Below are positions 1 through 10,648 of a stretch of 64,000 bases of DNA, piece after piece. The notes under the pieces were generated by a model, which did not search any database, was not told the origin of the DNA, and was given only the letters and a program-made list of their open reading frames with translations. The DNA lies in contig CP137672.1 of NCBI GenBank assembly GCA_037976565.1, forward strand, positions 26,562,877-26,626,876. Direction: 5' to 3'. How positions within the stretch are numbered: position 1 is the first letter of the stretch; each line of letters begins with the position of its first letter. Source of the DNA: Mesocentrotus franciscanus (Eukaryota; Echinodermata; Echinoidea; Camarodonta; Strongylocentrotidae). The position numbers and the translations under genes are program-made.

Positions 1-474
1 AGAGTTAAGAGGCTATACTCATGTTTTCTATAGATATTCTTTATCTTCTTGAACTCATGTTATCTACAGATATTCTTCATCGTCTAGAACTTAGTTTTCT
101 AGAAGTTAGACTCCAGGAAAGTCTTACATTATTTACATGGAACAAAATTTCTAGGAAACTAGAAAGAGTAAAATAGGTTGGACCTTTTTAAGGTGTATTA
201 TCTCTTCATGTTTAATAGTTTAGAGCTCTTTATCATCAAGAAGTTAGTTTTCTGGAAGTTAAGGATGTTATCTTTTATTTTCTTCATAATCCTTAAGTGT
301 TAACCCATTGAATGCCAGGTTTGGGAGGTTGTTTTTATACATTCTTGATTATTTTCTTTCTGATGCTGAGAACCCTGTTGAAATGTTTTATAGGACTGAA
401 ATTATCGCTGTACAGCAAAATATTGTCCTTAGCAACAAGGTGTAGTTGGTGAAATTGTAGGCTGACTAACAGCG
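1..474. other. AT-rich noncoding DNA, nothing recognised
   Basis: No coding frame, RNA gene or clear repeat structure is visible. It lies upstream of the sulfatase exons and may be part of a long intron of that gene. Confidence 0.5.
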
Positions 475-660
475 TGTCCACACACAAAACAATTTATCCC
501 GAAACTCTATAGCGATACGTCGTATAAAGAATCATCGTATAAATTCCAGGGTGTCCACACACAAGAAACGTCGTATAAAGAATCATCGTATAAATTCCAG
601 GGTGTCCACACACACAAGAAAGTAATCCCAAAACTCTACAGCGAAATGTCGTATAGGTGC
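475..660. repeat. Tandem repeat of a GTCCACACAC-containing unit
   Basis: A unit of roughly 57 bp repeats imperfectly. Each copy joins a GTGTCCACACAC motif to a CGTCGTATAAAGAATCATCGTAT segment. The same GTCCACACAC motif forms the ends of the adjacent element at 761-970, and the CGTCGTATA segment recurs inverted inside that element. The whole block is therefore one composite repeat. Confidence 0.65.
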
Positions 661-760
661 GCAGTTTGCTACTGCGGTCATGAAATGGAAGCGTAAATGA
701 GAGGTCAGGTCTCCTTTCGCTCGCGATCCGACGTTAAGCCCGCCCAGTTAGACTAGTTCC

Positions 761-970
761 GTCCACACACAACATTTCCGTGATTAAGCGTGATTAGGCG
801 TGATTAGTTATTGAGTTCTAGTTCGCGATGCCCAAACCTGCGTTTCGTTATACGACGTTTCGTTATACGACGTATCGTTAGTAAGCGTCCACACACACAA
901 TTTCATCATATAACTATCGCGAAACGGTATAACTAATCACGCCTAATCACGGAAAATGTTGTGTGTGGAC
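761..970. mobile_element. MITE with ~45-bp terminal inverted repeats
   Basis: The left end (761-808) starts GTCCACACACAACATTTCCG and continues with three TGATTA-AGCG/GGCG steps. The right end (about 930-970) is its reverse complement, with one extra base and one missing step. No transposase frame is present, so this is a non-autonomous foldback element of about 210 bp. Its superfamily is not clear and no target duplication is obvious. Confidence 0.75.
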
Positions 971-1542
971 AGGGGGTTAGTAATAGTGTATATAATTGTG
1001 TGCTTGCTTGATAGATTTCCTCATTCCTGAGTTAAATTGACCATGAAATTGCCACAAGGCCGTGTGAATTCAAACAATGGTGTGGGCAGGAAATTTATTT
1101 GTAGGCTGATAATAGAACCAAAGCTCTTTAAAATGTCATATTTCATTTGATCATAATATTTGTTATACAGTATGTTTGATCAGTGGGTGTAATTTGTTCT
1201 CACATACAGTAAACACTCTGTTTTCTATCTATAAGAGATTGCATGTATGTCTGTTCTGGTAGAATAGAATATCAAGTAAATAGTTCACATATGTATATTG
1301 TTGGGTATACATGTATGTGCAGATGGTATTCCATTAGAAAAAATAGAGCAAATACTTGTTTTAACCTGAAAGTAGTATAGAGTTAGTTGGGATGAATGAG
1401 ATATTCAGTTATTCATGTTGGAAGAGGATCCTGTTTGCTTGGGGTAAATATAAGGAGGCGCCATTTGTTCGTTTTTTAATTTTATTAAAAAATAAAAATA
1501 AAAAAAATCACTTGTAATGTTGTACCCAAAACATATTGCACT
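971..1542. other. AT-rich noncoding DNA
   Basis: I see no gene. An A/T-rich simple stretch lies at about 1475-1508. Confidence 0.5.
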
Positions 1543-1926
1543 ATTAAAGGGATCGTTTAACAGTGTTAAATCTGAGATACACGGCCCTACATGTTATTAG
1601 TGTCTGTGATATGGTGTAATAATGAAGCCCTAAAAAAATTGCGCTTCAAAATGATCAAGAAGTGCCTCAAAAAAGTAAAAATCTTTGATTGACCGGTTTT
1701 ACCATACTCGTTTTCCCTAATAGACTATAGTGTTATGAAAACCATCAGGCGAATGGTTTTCAAAATTTGTAATTCAATCATAAATATCTTGATAATCAGA
1801 CAGGCGATCAGCTTGTAAAAGTCATGGGGTTCCTGACTGACCTAAAGGTTTATGATTATCATTGCATCATGAGCTAAATCCAGAATTTTGTTTCAGAATC
1901 TGAGACAAAGTTACCGGATCCCTTTA
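1543..1926. mobile_element. Candidate short TIR element (TTAAAGGGATC ends)
   Basis: ATTAAAGGGATC at the left is matched by GGATCCCTTTAA at the right, giving about 11 bp of terminal inverted repeat around 384 bp of noncoding DNA. The repeat is short, so this is a tentative MITE call. Confidence 0.4.
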
Positions 1927-1933
1927 AGAGGAT

Positions 1934-2100
1934 GCATAGTGGCTCAGTTGTATAGCAATGGTCTTTTAACTGGGATGTCCTAGGTTCAAATTGAAGTCAG
2001 TGTGCTAGGGCCCTTTTGTAAGGCGTTAATTACATTCCTCCCTCACATACATTTAGGACAGGCCTACTTTATTAGCTGCCTGTCTACAAACATAATTTTA
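1934..2100 (+). repeat. Relic of a tRNA-derived SINE
   Basis: A box A-like stretch (TGGCTCAGTTGTA) is followed about 35 bases later by a box B-like GGTTCAAAT. After that comes a TTTTGTAAGGCGTTAAT segment resembling the TTTGGCAAGACATT body of the clearer SINE at 30.5 kb. Both boxes are degenerate, so this is an old copy. Confidence 0.4.
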
Positions 2101-2989
2101 CGTGCTTTCTTAGCAGTCTGGTAAAATGAGTATCATCTTTCAATTTTTATATTGCTCTGTTCATTTTCCAATTTTCATTCTATTTTATCCATGAATTCAT
2201 GATGCATCAACTTGTAGCTGCAATAGTTGAATATTTCTCAATAAAACATGAACGCAACTAATCAAATTAAAATCAACTCAAGGGCAGTTTACCTATTGTA
2301 TATCTTTCTAGAAATCATGGTCGGATTTTGTAGAACGCCATTGTAATTATCGAACGCTTCTAAAGATGATGGAAGGGGCTAGTGATCGAAATTGCCGTAA
2401 GTTTATTTGTCAAGAGTATAGTTGCAATCGTGTTATAAGCATAATCAATACAAATCTTCAAGTCTTTTTTTTAAAGCTAAAATGTTATTTATGAATGAAT
2501 CATAAAGTAAGATATGTATGCCTACATAATCAGCATACCTATCTTCTTCTACTAACCCTTCTCTCCTGGAAAGAAAAAAAAACATCCTGGAGAGAACATT
2601 GAACCCCTGGATCCTCTACAATTTGGCCAAATATGGAGCTCAATCCATCCATGATCCCATATGTATTTATGAGTGTACCAGTGCAGGCCATGTGCTGAAT
2701 TGATGTCTCAGGCTGTGTTCATAAAGCTGTTTCCAGCCCAGAATCATGATTTTGAAATGTACAACATGATTGCATTTATGATTTTTTTTTTGGGTGAATG
2801 TAGATTTTAATATGTTTATATCTCACTGATCTTAAAATCAGAATAATGTGCATTTTGAAACACTTCCCCCCCTAAAAAAAACCTTGATTAAATGACACTC
2901 AAAGGCATGTTTAGTCTGTAAACAAAAACCCTACTGTACATCAAAATTGTATCTCAACTCTACAGACAACTACAGACTCTATCGCAAGA
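2101..2989. other. AT-rich noncoding DNA
   Basis: No gene or clear repeat boundary is seen. The right end grades into the degenerate tandem repeat that follows. Confidence 0.45.
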
Positions 2990-3690
2990 GATGAATGTCA
3001 ACCCCATTCTGCTCCTAAAAGTCGTATGAACATGGCACTGCATGACAGTGTGTTTCAAATTGGCATGTTTAATGGTGTTCCATGTGATGTCACAGAGTCT
3101 GGGTTTTAAAAGTTTTTTTACAAACACAGCCTGAACTTGGGGTGGTACAATGAAATCACATTTAAATTTGGCACTTTAGATGTTTGTCCCTTGTTCCTGA
3201 TTCTAGCTACAAAATATTTCATGAACACAGCCTTGCCTTGGGGATAACAGTATGTCTCTTCATAATTCCCATGTGTTATGAACTTGGTACTGTAAAAATG
3301 TTTTCAAATTGAAGATTTTGATTGGTGTTCCATGTTCTGATTCTGGCTTTTTAAAAAGTTTTCTGAATGCGACTTAAGAGCAGTACGTAGCAGTACAAAC
3401 AACTCTTGTCATAATTAGTATACATGTAAGTGTTAAGAATTTTTTACTGTAAAAATAATGTTGAACTTATCATTTTTGATGGGTATTCCATGTTCTTAAT
3501 CGTGGCTTCAAAAGGTATAATATAAAAAAACACCTAAGCTTGGAACAGTATCATAATGGTGTCTGTCAAATTGATAATTTTGATTGGTGTTTTACATAAG
3601 TTTTTCTGGCTTCAAAATATTTCATGAACACAGCCTAAGCTTGGAGTAACAGTATGTCTCTTGTCGTCATACATGCTATGGAGGTCATTG
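2990..3690. repeat. Degenerate long-period tandem repeat
   Basis: Two phrases alternate at irregular spacing. One is a TGGTGTTCCATG-like phrase (about 3071, 3322, 3481, 3584). The other is a CACAGCCTNNNCTTGG-like phrase, usually after TTCATGAA (about 3126, 3226, 3530, 3628). The units are 100-250 bp and much diverged, so this is an old internal amplification. Confidence 0.6.
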
Positions 3691-4970
3691 TCATCAGTGA
3701 GGAAAAAAGGCTGAATAAGACAGATGACCTTTCAGTAAAATTCAGACGGAATGGACATTGATATTGTTGTTTTGACCTACTTTTATTCACTTGAATTACA
3801 TCCTGCCATAGTACTTGAGAATGATTTAAAGTTGTTCATGCTTTATCATTGTATGTTACTGTGAAATACTTTACCGGTAATAACTATTCAGGTATCATGC
3901 CTTAAAACAAATTAAAAAAAAAAAACCTCTTTTCTCACATTTACCTCTCTTTATCCCCCTTTTTAAATTTCCTCCCATCTTTAAAGTGTATTTGATATGC
4001 AACATAATGTTTTCTTCTTCATCCTTTTGTTTTTTTTTATATTCTATCTTTTTTTCTTTTTCTTTTCTTTTTCTTCTGTTCTCTTTCTGTAATTTTTGCT
4101 TGTTCATCATACCAGTATATTTCATTTGCCTCATCATATTATTTTGAAAAACAAGATCTTAAATTATAAAACATTTATCAATATTACTTCTGAGCTTTGT
4201 TTTGATTTGATCATGATTAATTTAAATTAGAATGCATGCCAACTGTTCCCCCCTTTTAAAAATACCATTGGACCTCTGTGTTTAGAACACTTTTTCAGTC
4301 TTTATCCATGACCAGTGTCCTGTTTTTGCAGTATATGTTCATACTCAAGTCATTCTACTTATAATCTTTAGATCCTGAACTTTCCTCCCCACCCATCTTT
4401 TTGCACATCAAAGAGGTTATTAGTTTATTAATAAACAGGTGATACGGATAGCGGTCATTACATAATTTCATGAAAATCATGAGTCATGATTATAACCTCC
4501 AACATGATTTGGCTGATACAAGTATGACAATGTACTGCCAAGATCTTCGATCATTATGCATCGTCTGTGGTTTTTGCCTAGGATGGTTGCCATAGCGACT
4601 GTCATTTTGCGCTAACATTTGTTTGTTAATTTCTGAGTGCAGGTATGTGTTCGTGTAGATGTGCGTACTCTGCAAGTTAATTTTACTATTTTATGAGTTA
4701 CAGTTAGGATGCGGTACATTAATGTGAATTGGAAGCCAAAGTAATTCAAGGTAAACCCTATTTGTAATGAGACTTCTTGTTTTTCCAATAGAAACAATTG
4801 TATTTACAGTTTACATCCTGAGGTGGCATCAAAGTAGACCAGTATTTTAAGGGGTTTTTCTTTTAAATATGTACTGAATATAATTTGTGATTTTGCATTA
4901 TTTTTACATTATTAAACTTTAATAGTAGTGGTGTACTGTATAGTTGGGTTAAACCATCTATAACTTGACT
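3691..4970. other. Noncoding DNA with a pyrimidine-rich tract
   Basis: A T/C-rich stretch lies at about 4008-4090 and produces a chance lysine-rich frame on the minus strand. No other feature is seen. Confidence 0.5.
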
Positions 4971-5490
4971 TTAAAGATACTATGTCCCTTTTGCAGCCAA
5001 CATCAAATTCTGTAGAACTTTGCAGGAATTATGAATATGTCATGTATGTCCTAATATTATAGTCCTAATATTCAAATTATGCAAGGAAACCCGTTTACTT
5101 GCTAGACTTCACTGTCAGACACTATTGAGTGACTGACTGGCTTTTCTTCATCTTTGGTAATAACATACATAAAATGAGCTGTAAAGGGTACATGAGCATT
5201 TGTCTACATCAATAACCCACTTCTTGTAATGGCCAAAATTAAACTGATTGAATCTTTGTGCAGCATAAAACGTACGACCATTCGGTACAATGGTCTGAAA
5301 ATCAGACTATTACTTACTGGCTCTATAGCTCCTAAGTCGATTCGACAACTAATAGTCGTTATTTTCCCACTTAAAGACATTTTCAAGCCCCCTTTTTTAG
5401 GGAAGTTCTAAATGAGTATTGTCTTTCAAATGCCGTTGGAATTTAACCTTTTCATTTTTTTGGCCTGCAAATGGGACATAGTACCTTTAA
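4971..5490. mobile_element. MITE family I, copy 1 (TAAAGATACTATGTCCC ends)
   Basis: Terminal inverted repeats of about 30 bp: the left end reads TTAAAGATACTATGTCCCTT and the right end reverse-complements to TTAAAGGTACTATGTCCCAT. The element is 520 bp with no transposase frame. A second copy with the same ends and interior lies at 25103-25811. Possible TTAA at both edges may be part of the ends rather than a target duplication. Confidence 0.85.
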
Positions 5491-5795
5491 CCTCAATTTA
5501 GAGCTCCTTTCAGAAATTTGGACTAAATTTTGACTCAATTTCACCATAATTCATGAATGGAACATCAGAATACCTGGCAAATGGATACAGGGAGAACATT
5601 TTTCAATACCTTTACCAATACCATTTCTGTCAGCTGCCCGAATGAAACATTCTTGAAAATCAAATTTTAACAATTAGGAGCAAGGGTGGGGCATCACATG
5701 AAACTCATGCAATGATCAAGCAGATTTATGAACATTTTAGTGTGATGTATTGTTAATCACTATTTTTCCTTTGATCTCTTAATAATGTTTTTCAG
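5491..5795. other. Intronic DNA ending in a splice acceptor
   Basis: The stretch ends in a pyrimidine-rich acceptor, TTTTTCAG, at 5788-5795, directly before the first visible sulfatase exon. Confidence 0.6.
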
Positions 5796-6201
5796 GTCTC
5801 CCTGCATCCCACAGTCACTGTCCATGCAGCATCTGCTTCCATCCAAACCGAACCTGCGTCTACAGCTGCAAGCAGAACTTCAGCCCCTGCCCTCTCTACA
5901 ATGGCACCACCATCATAGAACAACCCATCGACCTCATGACTCTGGACGAGAAGTACGCCACGCAGGCTCGCAAGGCCATCCGTAAGAGCGTAAATGGTGA
6001 GAAACCCTTCTTCCTGTACTACTCCTTCCAGCATACGCACGACCCGCAGTACGCCGACTGGCGGAACACGGGGGCAACTGCTCGGGGTGACTACGGTGAC
6101 GCCCTGGCCGCGATGGACTGGGAGATTGGGGAGGTGATGGAGGAGTTGGACCAGCAGGATATATGGAATGACACGTTCATCTTCTTCAGTGCAGACAATG
6201 G
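5796..6201 (+). CDS. Sulfatase exon A
   Basis: Flanked by TTTTTCAG and GGGTATGT splice sites; it starts with two bases of a split codon and ends in phase 2. It encodes a Cys-rich stretch (CPCSIC, TCVYSC), then NGEKPFFLYYSFQHTHDPQY, and ends in FFSADN plus the split Gly codon. The His of HTH corresponds to the sulfate-binding His, and Asp-Asn of ADNG to metal-site residues, of arylsulfatase A. The frame is open throughout. Confidence 0.92.
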
Positions 6202-8909
6202 GTATGTAGTACATTGTAGACTTAGACTGTGGAAGACCTAAATTTTATTGCAACTAATCATCGGTGTACATAGTGTAGGTAAAGGTCAGGATTTTACCCC
6301 AAAAATTTGATTTTCTTTGATCATGTATACCGTCTAAGATGAATTTAATAATACGATCAATTTATAATAATGAAAACAAAATTTGGTTTTGTTTCAGGAA
6401 AGAATGAGATATTCTTTTGTACAAACATGTCGTTAATACAATACACCAGTGATATTCTTGGATGGGATCTGCCAACTGCATCAAAGAAGGGGTCAAGATG
6501 ATAGTCCTGTTTCATAAATTGGTTATCAATGATAATTCACAATAAGCAATATTAGCTACTGAATGAACCAATTTTATTGGCTGGAAAATTGTAGATTTGT
6601 CACGGAATTGTGGCAATGGTCATTCAGTCGTAGCATGTTTTTATGAAACAGGGAACAATTGATGGCAGAATGTCTAACAGTGATTACATTTCATCTTGCA
6701 CTTCAGGCCAAGTCTCTCTAAGCGATGGGGAGGCAGCGTGGGACTCCTTAAGTGCGGCAAGGCTACCACCTACGAGGGCGGTGTGCGGGTGCCGCCATAG
6801 CCCACTGGAGGGGTCGCATCAAGCCTGGCTATACCCTGGAGCTGTCCAGCACCCTGGATATCCTGCCGACTGTAGCCAAGATCACAGGGGCCAGACTACC
6901 GAGTGCAATGCTGGACGGTGTGGACATGGCACCATTTCTCTTTAATGGTGGCAAGGTGAGAAGCATTTTTCCTCTATAGCTCTTGTGTTTACAGTGTTTT
7001 ACTCTTTTATTCCTTCACTCTTTTATTCTTGGTCTCTTTTATTAGAGACTGTTTGTTCATGTGAATTTTATCTGTTCATGGAAAATTTGAAAATGGTTGA
7101 AAATTATCCAATCCTGTCCAAGCCTAAATACAGTTCCTGATTCATGAGGGACAGTGTAGAGTAGTGGTTAGATTGCATCCAATATGTTCGGGTAAATGGC
7201 TACATATTCATCTAGGTTTTGAAAGATCACAACAACTTGAAATATATACAACTGACTCAACGTGATTTTATTACTTCTGGATGCTTTTGGTGTTAAGCCT
7301 TAGTTATATAATGATTTCATCGCCTTCAACAGGGGATAATTTAGAATCAGGGCCAAACATAACAATAGCTCTGATTTTTTGAAATTTTGTATTGGCCTCA
7401 TAACTTACACTAATAACAGGTTTGATCGCAGCATGTCAGTTAATGTCATCTTAATCATTTTTGTTTGTTTTGATCTCCTAGAGTTTGAGAGAGACATTCT
7501 TCTACTACTCACCTGCAGCCAGCGAGAGACAGAGCTCCTTTGCAGTTCGTTACAAACAATACAAGGCTCACTTCTACACCAAAGGCTCCACCCTGTCCGG
7601 GATAGGACATCCTGACCCAGATTGCAGGAAGACTGCCAAGAGAACCAAACACAACCCTCCCCTTCTCTATGACCTCCACAGGGATCCTGCTGAGCAGTAC
7701 AACATTGCCTACGAGCCAGAGTACCAGGATATCATCAAGCTGATCACCCGCATCAGGGAGGACTTTGATGGTAGGATGGAGTGGGCCGTGTCTGAGATGC
7801 ATAAGCCATCTTACGATGAGTACATGCCCTGCTGCAATCCTGGATGCGAGCCACAGCCTTACTGCTGCCACTGCACCCTGACAACATCGATCGCCTACAA
7901 CCCATGGGAACTTTACACTGACATCTGGCAAGATAGCAACAGGGAAGCAAAGATGAAGAGAAAGGAGAGGAAGGAGCTGTTCAAAAGAGAGCGAGAGGGC
8001 AGCCGAAGGCAGCTTTCCTTTATGAAGGACCAGAAAAGAGGAAGAGATAACACTCAAGATGTCTTCTTAGATAGTGATCTTGATAGAGGTGCTGGAAGAG
8101 ATAGGATTAGGGATGGGAACAGAGAAAAGAACAGAGGAATCTTTGATGATCCACCAGTAAGAGACACTGACAGAGATCGGGTGAGGGATAAACCACAAAG
8201 AGAAAAAGAGACTGAAAGTACTAGGGAAAGAGTTAAAGTCAGTCCCAGAGGCAGAGTACGGATTATCACAGAGGAAGATCCTCCATCTAGAGGTGACAGG
8301 GAGCGTGGTCGGGATAGGCCCAGAGAGGGTGGAGGCACCTTTGGAGAGAATCCAAGGGAAAGGCGGAGAGAAGGTTCGCGGAAGGAAGCCAGGTTGAACG
8401 GTCAAGATTCTACCCTGGATGATGCAAGAGAAGCTGCTGGTAGTGGTAACAACTTACATTATCTCAATCCTACATCGCTGCATACCACAAGTGAAACGCC
8501 CAACCTGCAGGATCAGAGGAAGGAGTCAGGAGTGGGATATGTTGGTGGGGGGAGTGGTTCTCATCAAGGCAGAGACAACCTCAGGGATGCAACGGGAGGA
8601 AACATCAATAATTACTGGGGCTTCTTTGCCTGGGACAGTTCCAATGAACAAATGGATGCGAGTAGCGAGGGAGGCATTGCCAACCCTCTTGCGGACACTC
8701 AGGTCCAACATGTTGGAGGCACTTTTGAGGAAGTGTTTGAGACCACAACAGATGCCCCGTTGGCATTTGATGCAGTTGCCAAAGAGCGCAGGAGAAACAA
8801 TAGAGACCAGAAAAACATAGACAGGAGACAGGAGAGACAGAACAAGAAAGAAATACGCAGAATAAGATTTGGTGTAGATCAGGACGATGATCAAACATTT
8901 GACTTTTGA
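5796..8909 (+). CDS. Arylsulfatase A-like sulfatase with long charged C-terminal tail (3' part of gene, three exons)
   Basis: Sulfatases of this family hydrolyse sulfate esters, such as those on sulfated sugars or lipids, in lysosomes or outside the cell. Three exons (5796-6201, 6707-6955, 7482-8909) align by eye with the C-terminal two thirds of arylsulfatase A. Visible active-site equivalents are His in HTHDPQY, Asp-Asn in SADNG, and Lys in GKATTYEGG. The upstream exons with the C-X-P-S-R motif, whose Cys becomes formylglycine, are outside the window, so the start is missing. Exon phases agree (6201 phase 2, 6955 phase 0). The coding frame breaks once, at 6794/6795. After the Cys-rich sulfatase end (CCNPGC and CCHC near 7874) comes a tail of about 344 residues rich in Arg, Asp, Glu, Lys and Gly, which ordinary arylsulfatase A lacks. 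Sea urchins have abundant arylsulfatases. I cannot say which paralogue this is, or whether it is functional. Confidence 0.9.
6202..6706. other. Sulfatase intron
   Basis: A 505-bp intron between donor GTATGT (6202) and acceptor CACTTCAG (6699-6706). I see no gene inside it. Confidence 0.85.
6707..6955 (+). CDS. Sulfatase exon B, with an apparent 1-base deletion
   Basis: The first part reads PSLSKRWGGSVGLLKCGKAT then TYEGGVRVP, and meets TAG at 6798-6800. From 6794 onward the +2 frame reads AIAHWRGRIKPGYTLELSST and continues to DGVDMAPFLFNGGK. Both parts match arylsulfatase A without a gap in the homology. The exon is 249 bases where phase agreement needs 250, so one base is missing at about 6794/6795. 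This could be a real null allele, a pseudogene lesion or a sequencing error in a G/C run. The donor is AAG|GTGAG. Confidence 0.88.
6956..7481. other. Sulfatase intron
   Basis: A 526-bp intron between GTGAGAAG (6956) and acceptor GATCTCCTAG (7472-7481). A GTAGTGGTTAGATTGCAT stretch near 7162 looks a little like a box A, but no box B follows. Confidence 0.8.
7482..8909 (+). CDS. Sulfatase terminal exon with charged tail
   Basis: It encodes 475 residues and ends in TGA at 8907-8909. Residues 1-131 of the exon are the arylsulfatase C-terminus: FAVRYKQYKAHFYTKGS, PPLLYDLHRDPAEQYN, and the closing Cys clusters CCNPGC and CCHC. The other ~344 residues form a hydrophilic tail. Its first half has many R-D-R/R-E-R steps (RDRIRDGNRE, DRDRVRDKPQREKE, RDRPRE). 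A Gly/Ser/Asn-rich middle follows with an aromatic patch, NNYWGFFAWD. The end is basic then acidic (KERRRNNRDQKN, then DQDDDQTFDF). No membrane segment is seen. The tail frame is long and open, so it is coding. Confidence 0.92.
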   Translation, partial: SLRETFFYYSPAASERQSSFAVRYKQYKAHFYTKGSTLSGIGHPDPDCRKTAKRTKHNPPLLYDLHRDPAEQYNIAYEPEYQDIIKLITRIREDFDGRMEWAVSEMHKPSYDEYMPCCNPGCEPQPYCCHCTLTTSIAYNPWELYTDIWQDSNREAKMKRKERKELFKREREGSRRQLSFMKDQKRGRDNTQDVFLDSDLDRGAGRDRIRDGNREKNRGIFDDPPVRDTDRDRVRDKPQREKETESTRERVKVSPRGRVRIITEEDPPSRGDRERGRDRPREGGGTFGENPRERRREGSRKEARLNGQDSTLDDAREAAGSGNNLHYLNPTSLHTTSETPNLQDQRKESGVGYVGGGSGSHQGRDNLRDATGGNINNYWGFFAWDSSNEQMDASSEGGIANPLADTQVQHVGGTFEEVFETTTDAPLAFDAVAKERRRNNRDQKNIDRRQERQNKKEIRRIRFGVDQDDDQTFDF

Positions 8910-10030
8910 AGGAAGCTGGACGTACGTGGACTATATATGCAAAACGATGCCTCCGTGCCAATCAACAGGAAGGATAGAAATGATGCGTTGTGTCAAATTT
9001 TGAAAGTGCCCATTTGGTCTCGTGGTCCTATTCAGACAAATATGGAGTGTTGTGGTATGCGACATCTGAATTTCTTGAATGATGTCAAATGTGCGCATGT
9101 CTACCAGTTATGTTTTGAAACTGCCCGTCAGGAGAGATAGAGGGAGGGAGAGGGGGTGGGAAAAGAAAAGAATTTATTGTCTGCTGAGAGCCAGAAGGGT
9201 GTTAACTCATATACTTTTGCTTACTGGTAGTTAACACCCTTTTGGCTCTCAACAGTAGATGTGTGGTATTGATTTTAAGAGGCAAAAAATTGACAGTTAG
9301 GCCACGTTTCTAGGACCATTAGTGATGGAGACTCGTAAGGTTTGTTCAAAGTTTCAATGCCCTTCTTTGCCTGTAAATTGTCTATGAGGCTTCACCAAGC
9401 AGGGTATATATCATAACAGTATGCAGGGATACACAGCAGGGTCTGCACTCGTAATCTGCAGCCATAATCTATCGAATACTCATTTATGAACCTATGCACT
9501 CGTCAGATGAATTTGTTGCCATTGCTTTAGTATTAAAGGGGGACCAATCGTCAAAAAAAATTAATTTGCTGTGTATATTTTGGATTAATGCAGGTATATT
9601 ATTGAAAATACCAGCTTCAAATATAAGCTCTTTAAGAGATGGTGCACATACACGTGCTTGAAAGCTATGTCGGAGTTTTATTTCAATACAGGCCTTACAT
9701 GTAGTATGAAATAAGGTTTAAGCTTGTTAACTCTCGCTGTGAAGATGCTTCAATTGCAAGCTCATCCACCAGAAAATATGAACATGGTGATCAACACATA
9801 TCACTGTTTTAAAGTCTGAATCAAGCATTTGAAATCTGTATGAATTATAGAATGTTACCAAAGAATTTTTCTGATGAAATTTGCATATTTGTACAAGATC
9901 TATTTTCATTTTAGCATTATTTAAACAATAATAAACAAATATTAAAGGATTAGAAATGTGAAGGACTAGCAATGTGAAGGTCTAAAAGGATACTCATTTC
10001 AAATTTCACAATAAATTTAATTTAATTAAG
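8910..10030 (+). other. Probable 3' UTR of the sulfatase gene
   Basis: No further coding frame follows the stop. AATAAA sequences at about 9930 and 10010 are candidate polyadenylation signals, and ATTAAA occurs at 9532 and 9940. The region contains the hairpin at 9181-9255. The exact 3' end cannot be fixed without transcripts. Confidence 0.45.
9181..9255 (+). other. Strong hairpin in the probable 3' UTR
   Basis: A 27-base arm (9181-9207) pairs with 9229-9255 around a 21-base loop. There is one C-A mismatch and one G-U wobble. The core is GAGAGCCAGAAGGGTGTTAA. A related arm occurs at about 15897-15927, so this may be a small foldback repeat rather than a gene-specific regulatory element. Confidence 0.75.
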
Positions 10031-10648
10031 TATGAATATCAGGTATCATTTGAAAGGGTAATAAATTTTCTACAACTTTTTTTTTTTACTCAAAATTTTG
10101 TAATGAAAGTGATGTTAAAAAAAAAAAAAAAAAAAAAAGGCATTTGAAAAGGATGTCTTTGAAAAATACACATTATACTTTGGTGATTGGTCCCCTGCAA
10201 CTGCTATGCACAAACTGCCTAGCCTGGCTCACAAGCTGAATAATTTTTTTGTCCAAGAATATTTGATATAAGAAGATATATTTTGTAACATATGACAGTA
10301 AGCATTGCCTTAGAAGTGATAAGATTGTGCCTAGTATAAGTCGGTGGATATGCAAGCGTGTGTGATATTGTTGAGTAATAATTTAACTTATTAATATAAA
10401 TGAAAGTTTTGTTATCTATGCATTTTGTCTGTTGCTGCTGTAGCGTTGCTGTAAATTAAGCATTTTGAAATGTGGAAATATGTATTCATGTAAATTTAAT
10501 TTCAATTTTGAGTACTTTTGCATAATGTTAAGTTGTTTTTATTGTTTATACTTTTAATTCTCCATTGCAAAGAGAATTAACTATTTGAGAGTAACTGTTA
10601 ATGAAGTTATTTGGAATGCATATATATCTTTTTTAAAGTGATATTTCA
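10031..10648. other. AT-rich noncoding DNA with poly-A tract
   Basis: A run of about 22 A lies at 10117-10138. No gene is seen. Confidence 0.5.

Noticed and set aside
5792..6214. 140-codon minus-strand frame opposite sulfatase exon A
   Set aside because: The + strand reads a clear sulfatase; the antisense frame has no homology.
7150..7180. Box A-like phrase in a sulfatase intron
   Set aside because: No box B at the proper distance.
8419..8820. 133-codon frame within the sulfatase terminal exon
   Set aside because: Shifted-frame shadow of the true coding frame.
5796..8909. SULF-type endosulfatase
   Set aside because: The catalytic exons and closing Cys clusters match arylsulfatase A, not SULF; only the tail is loosely similar in character.
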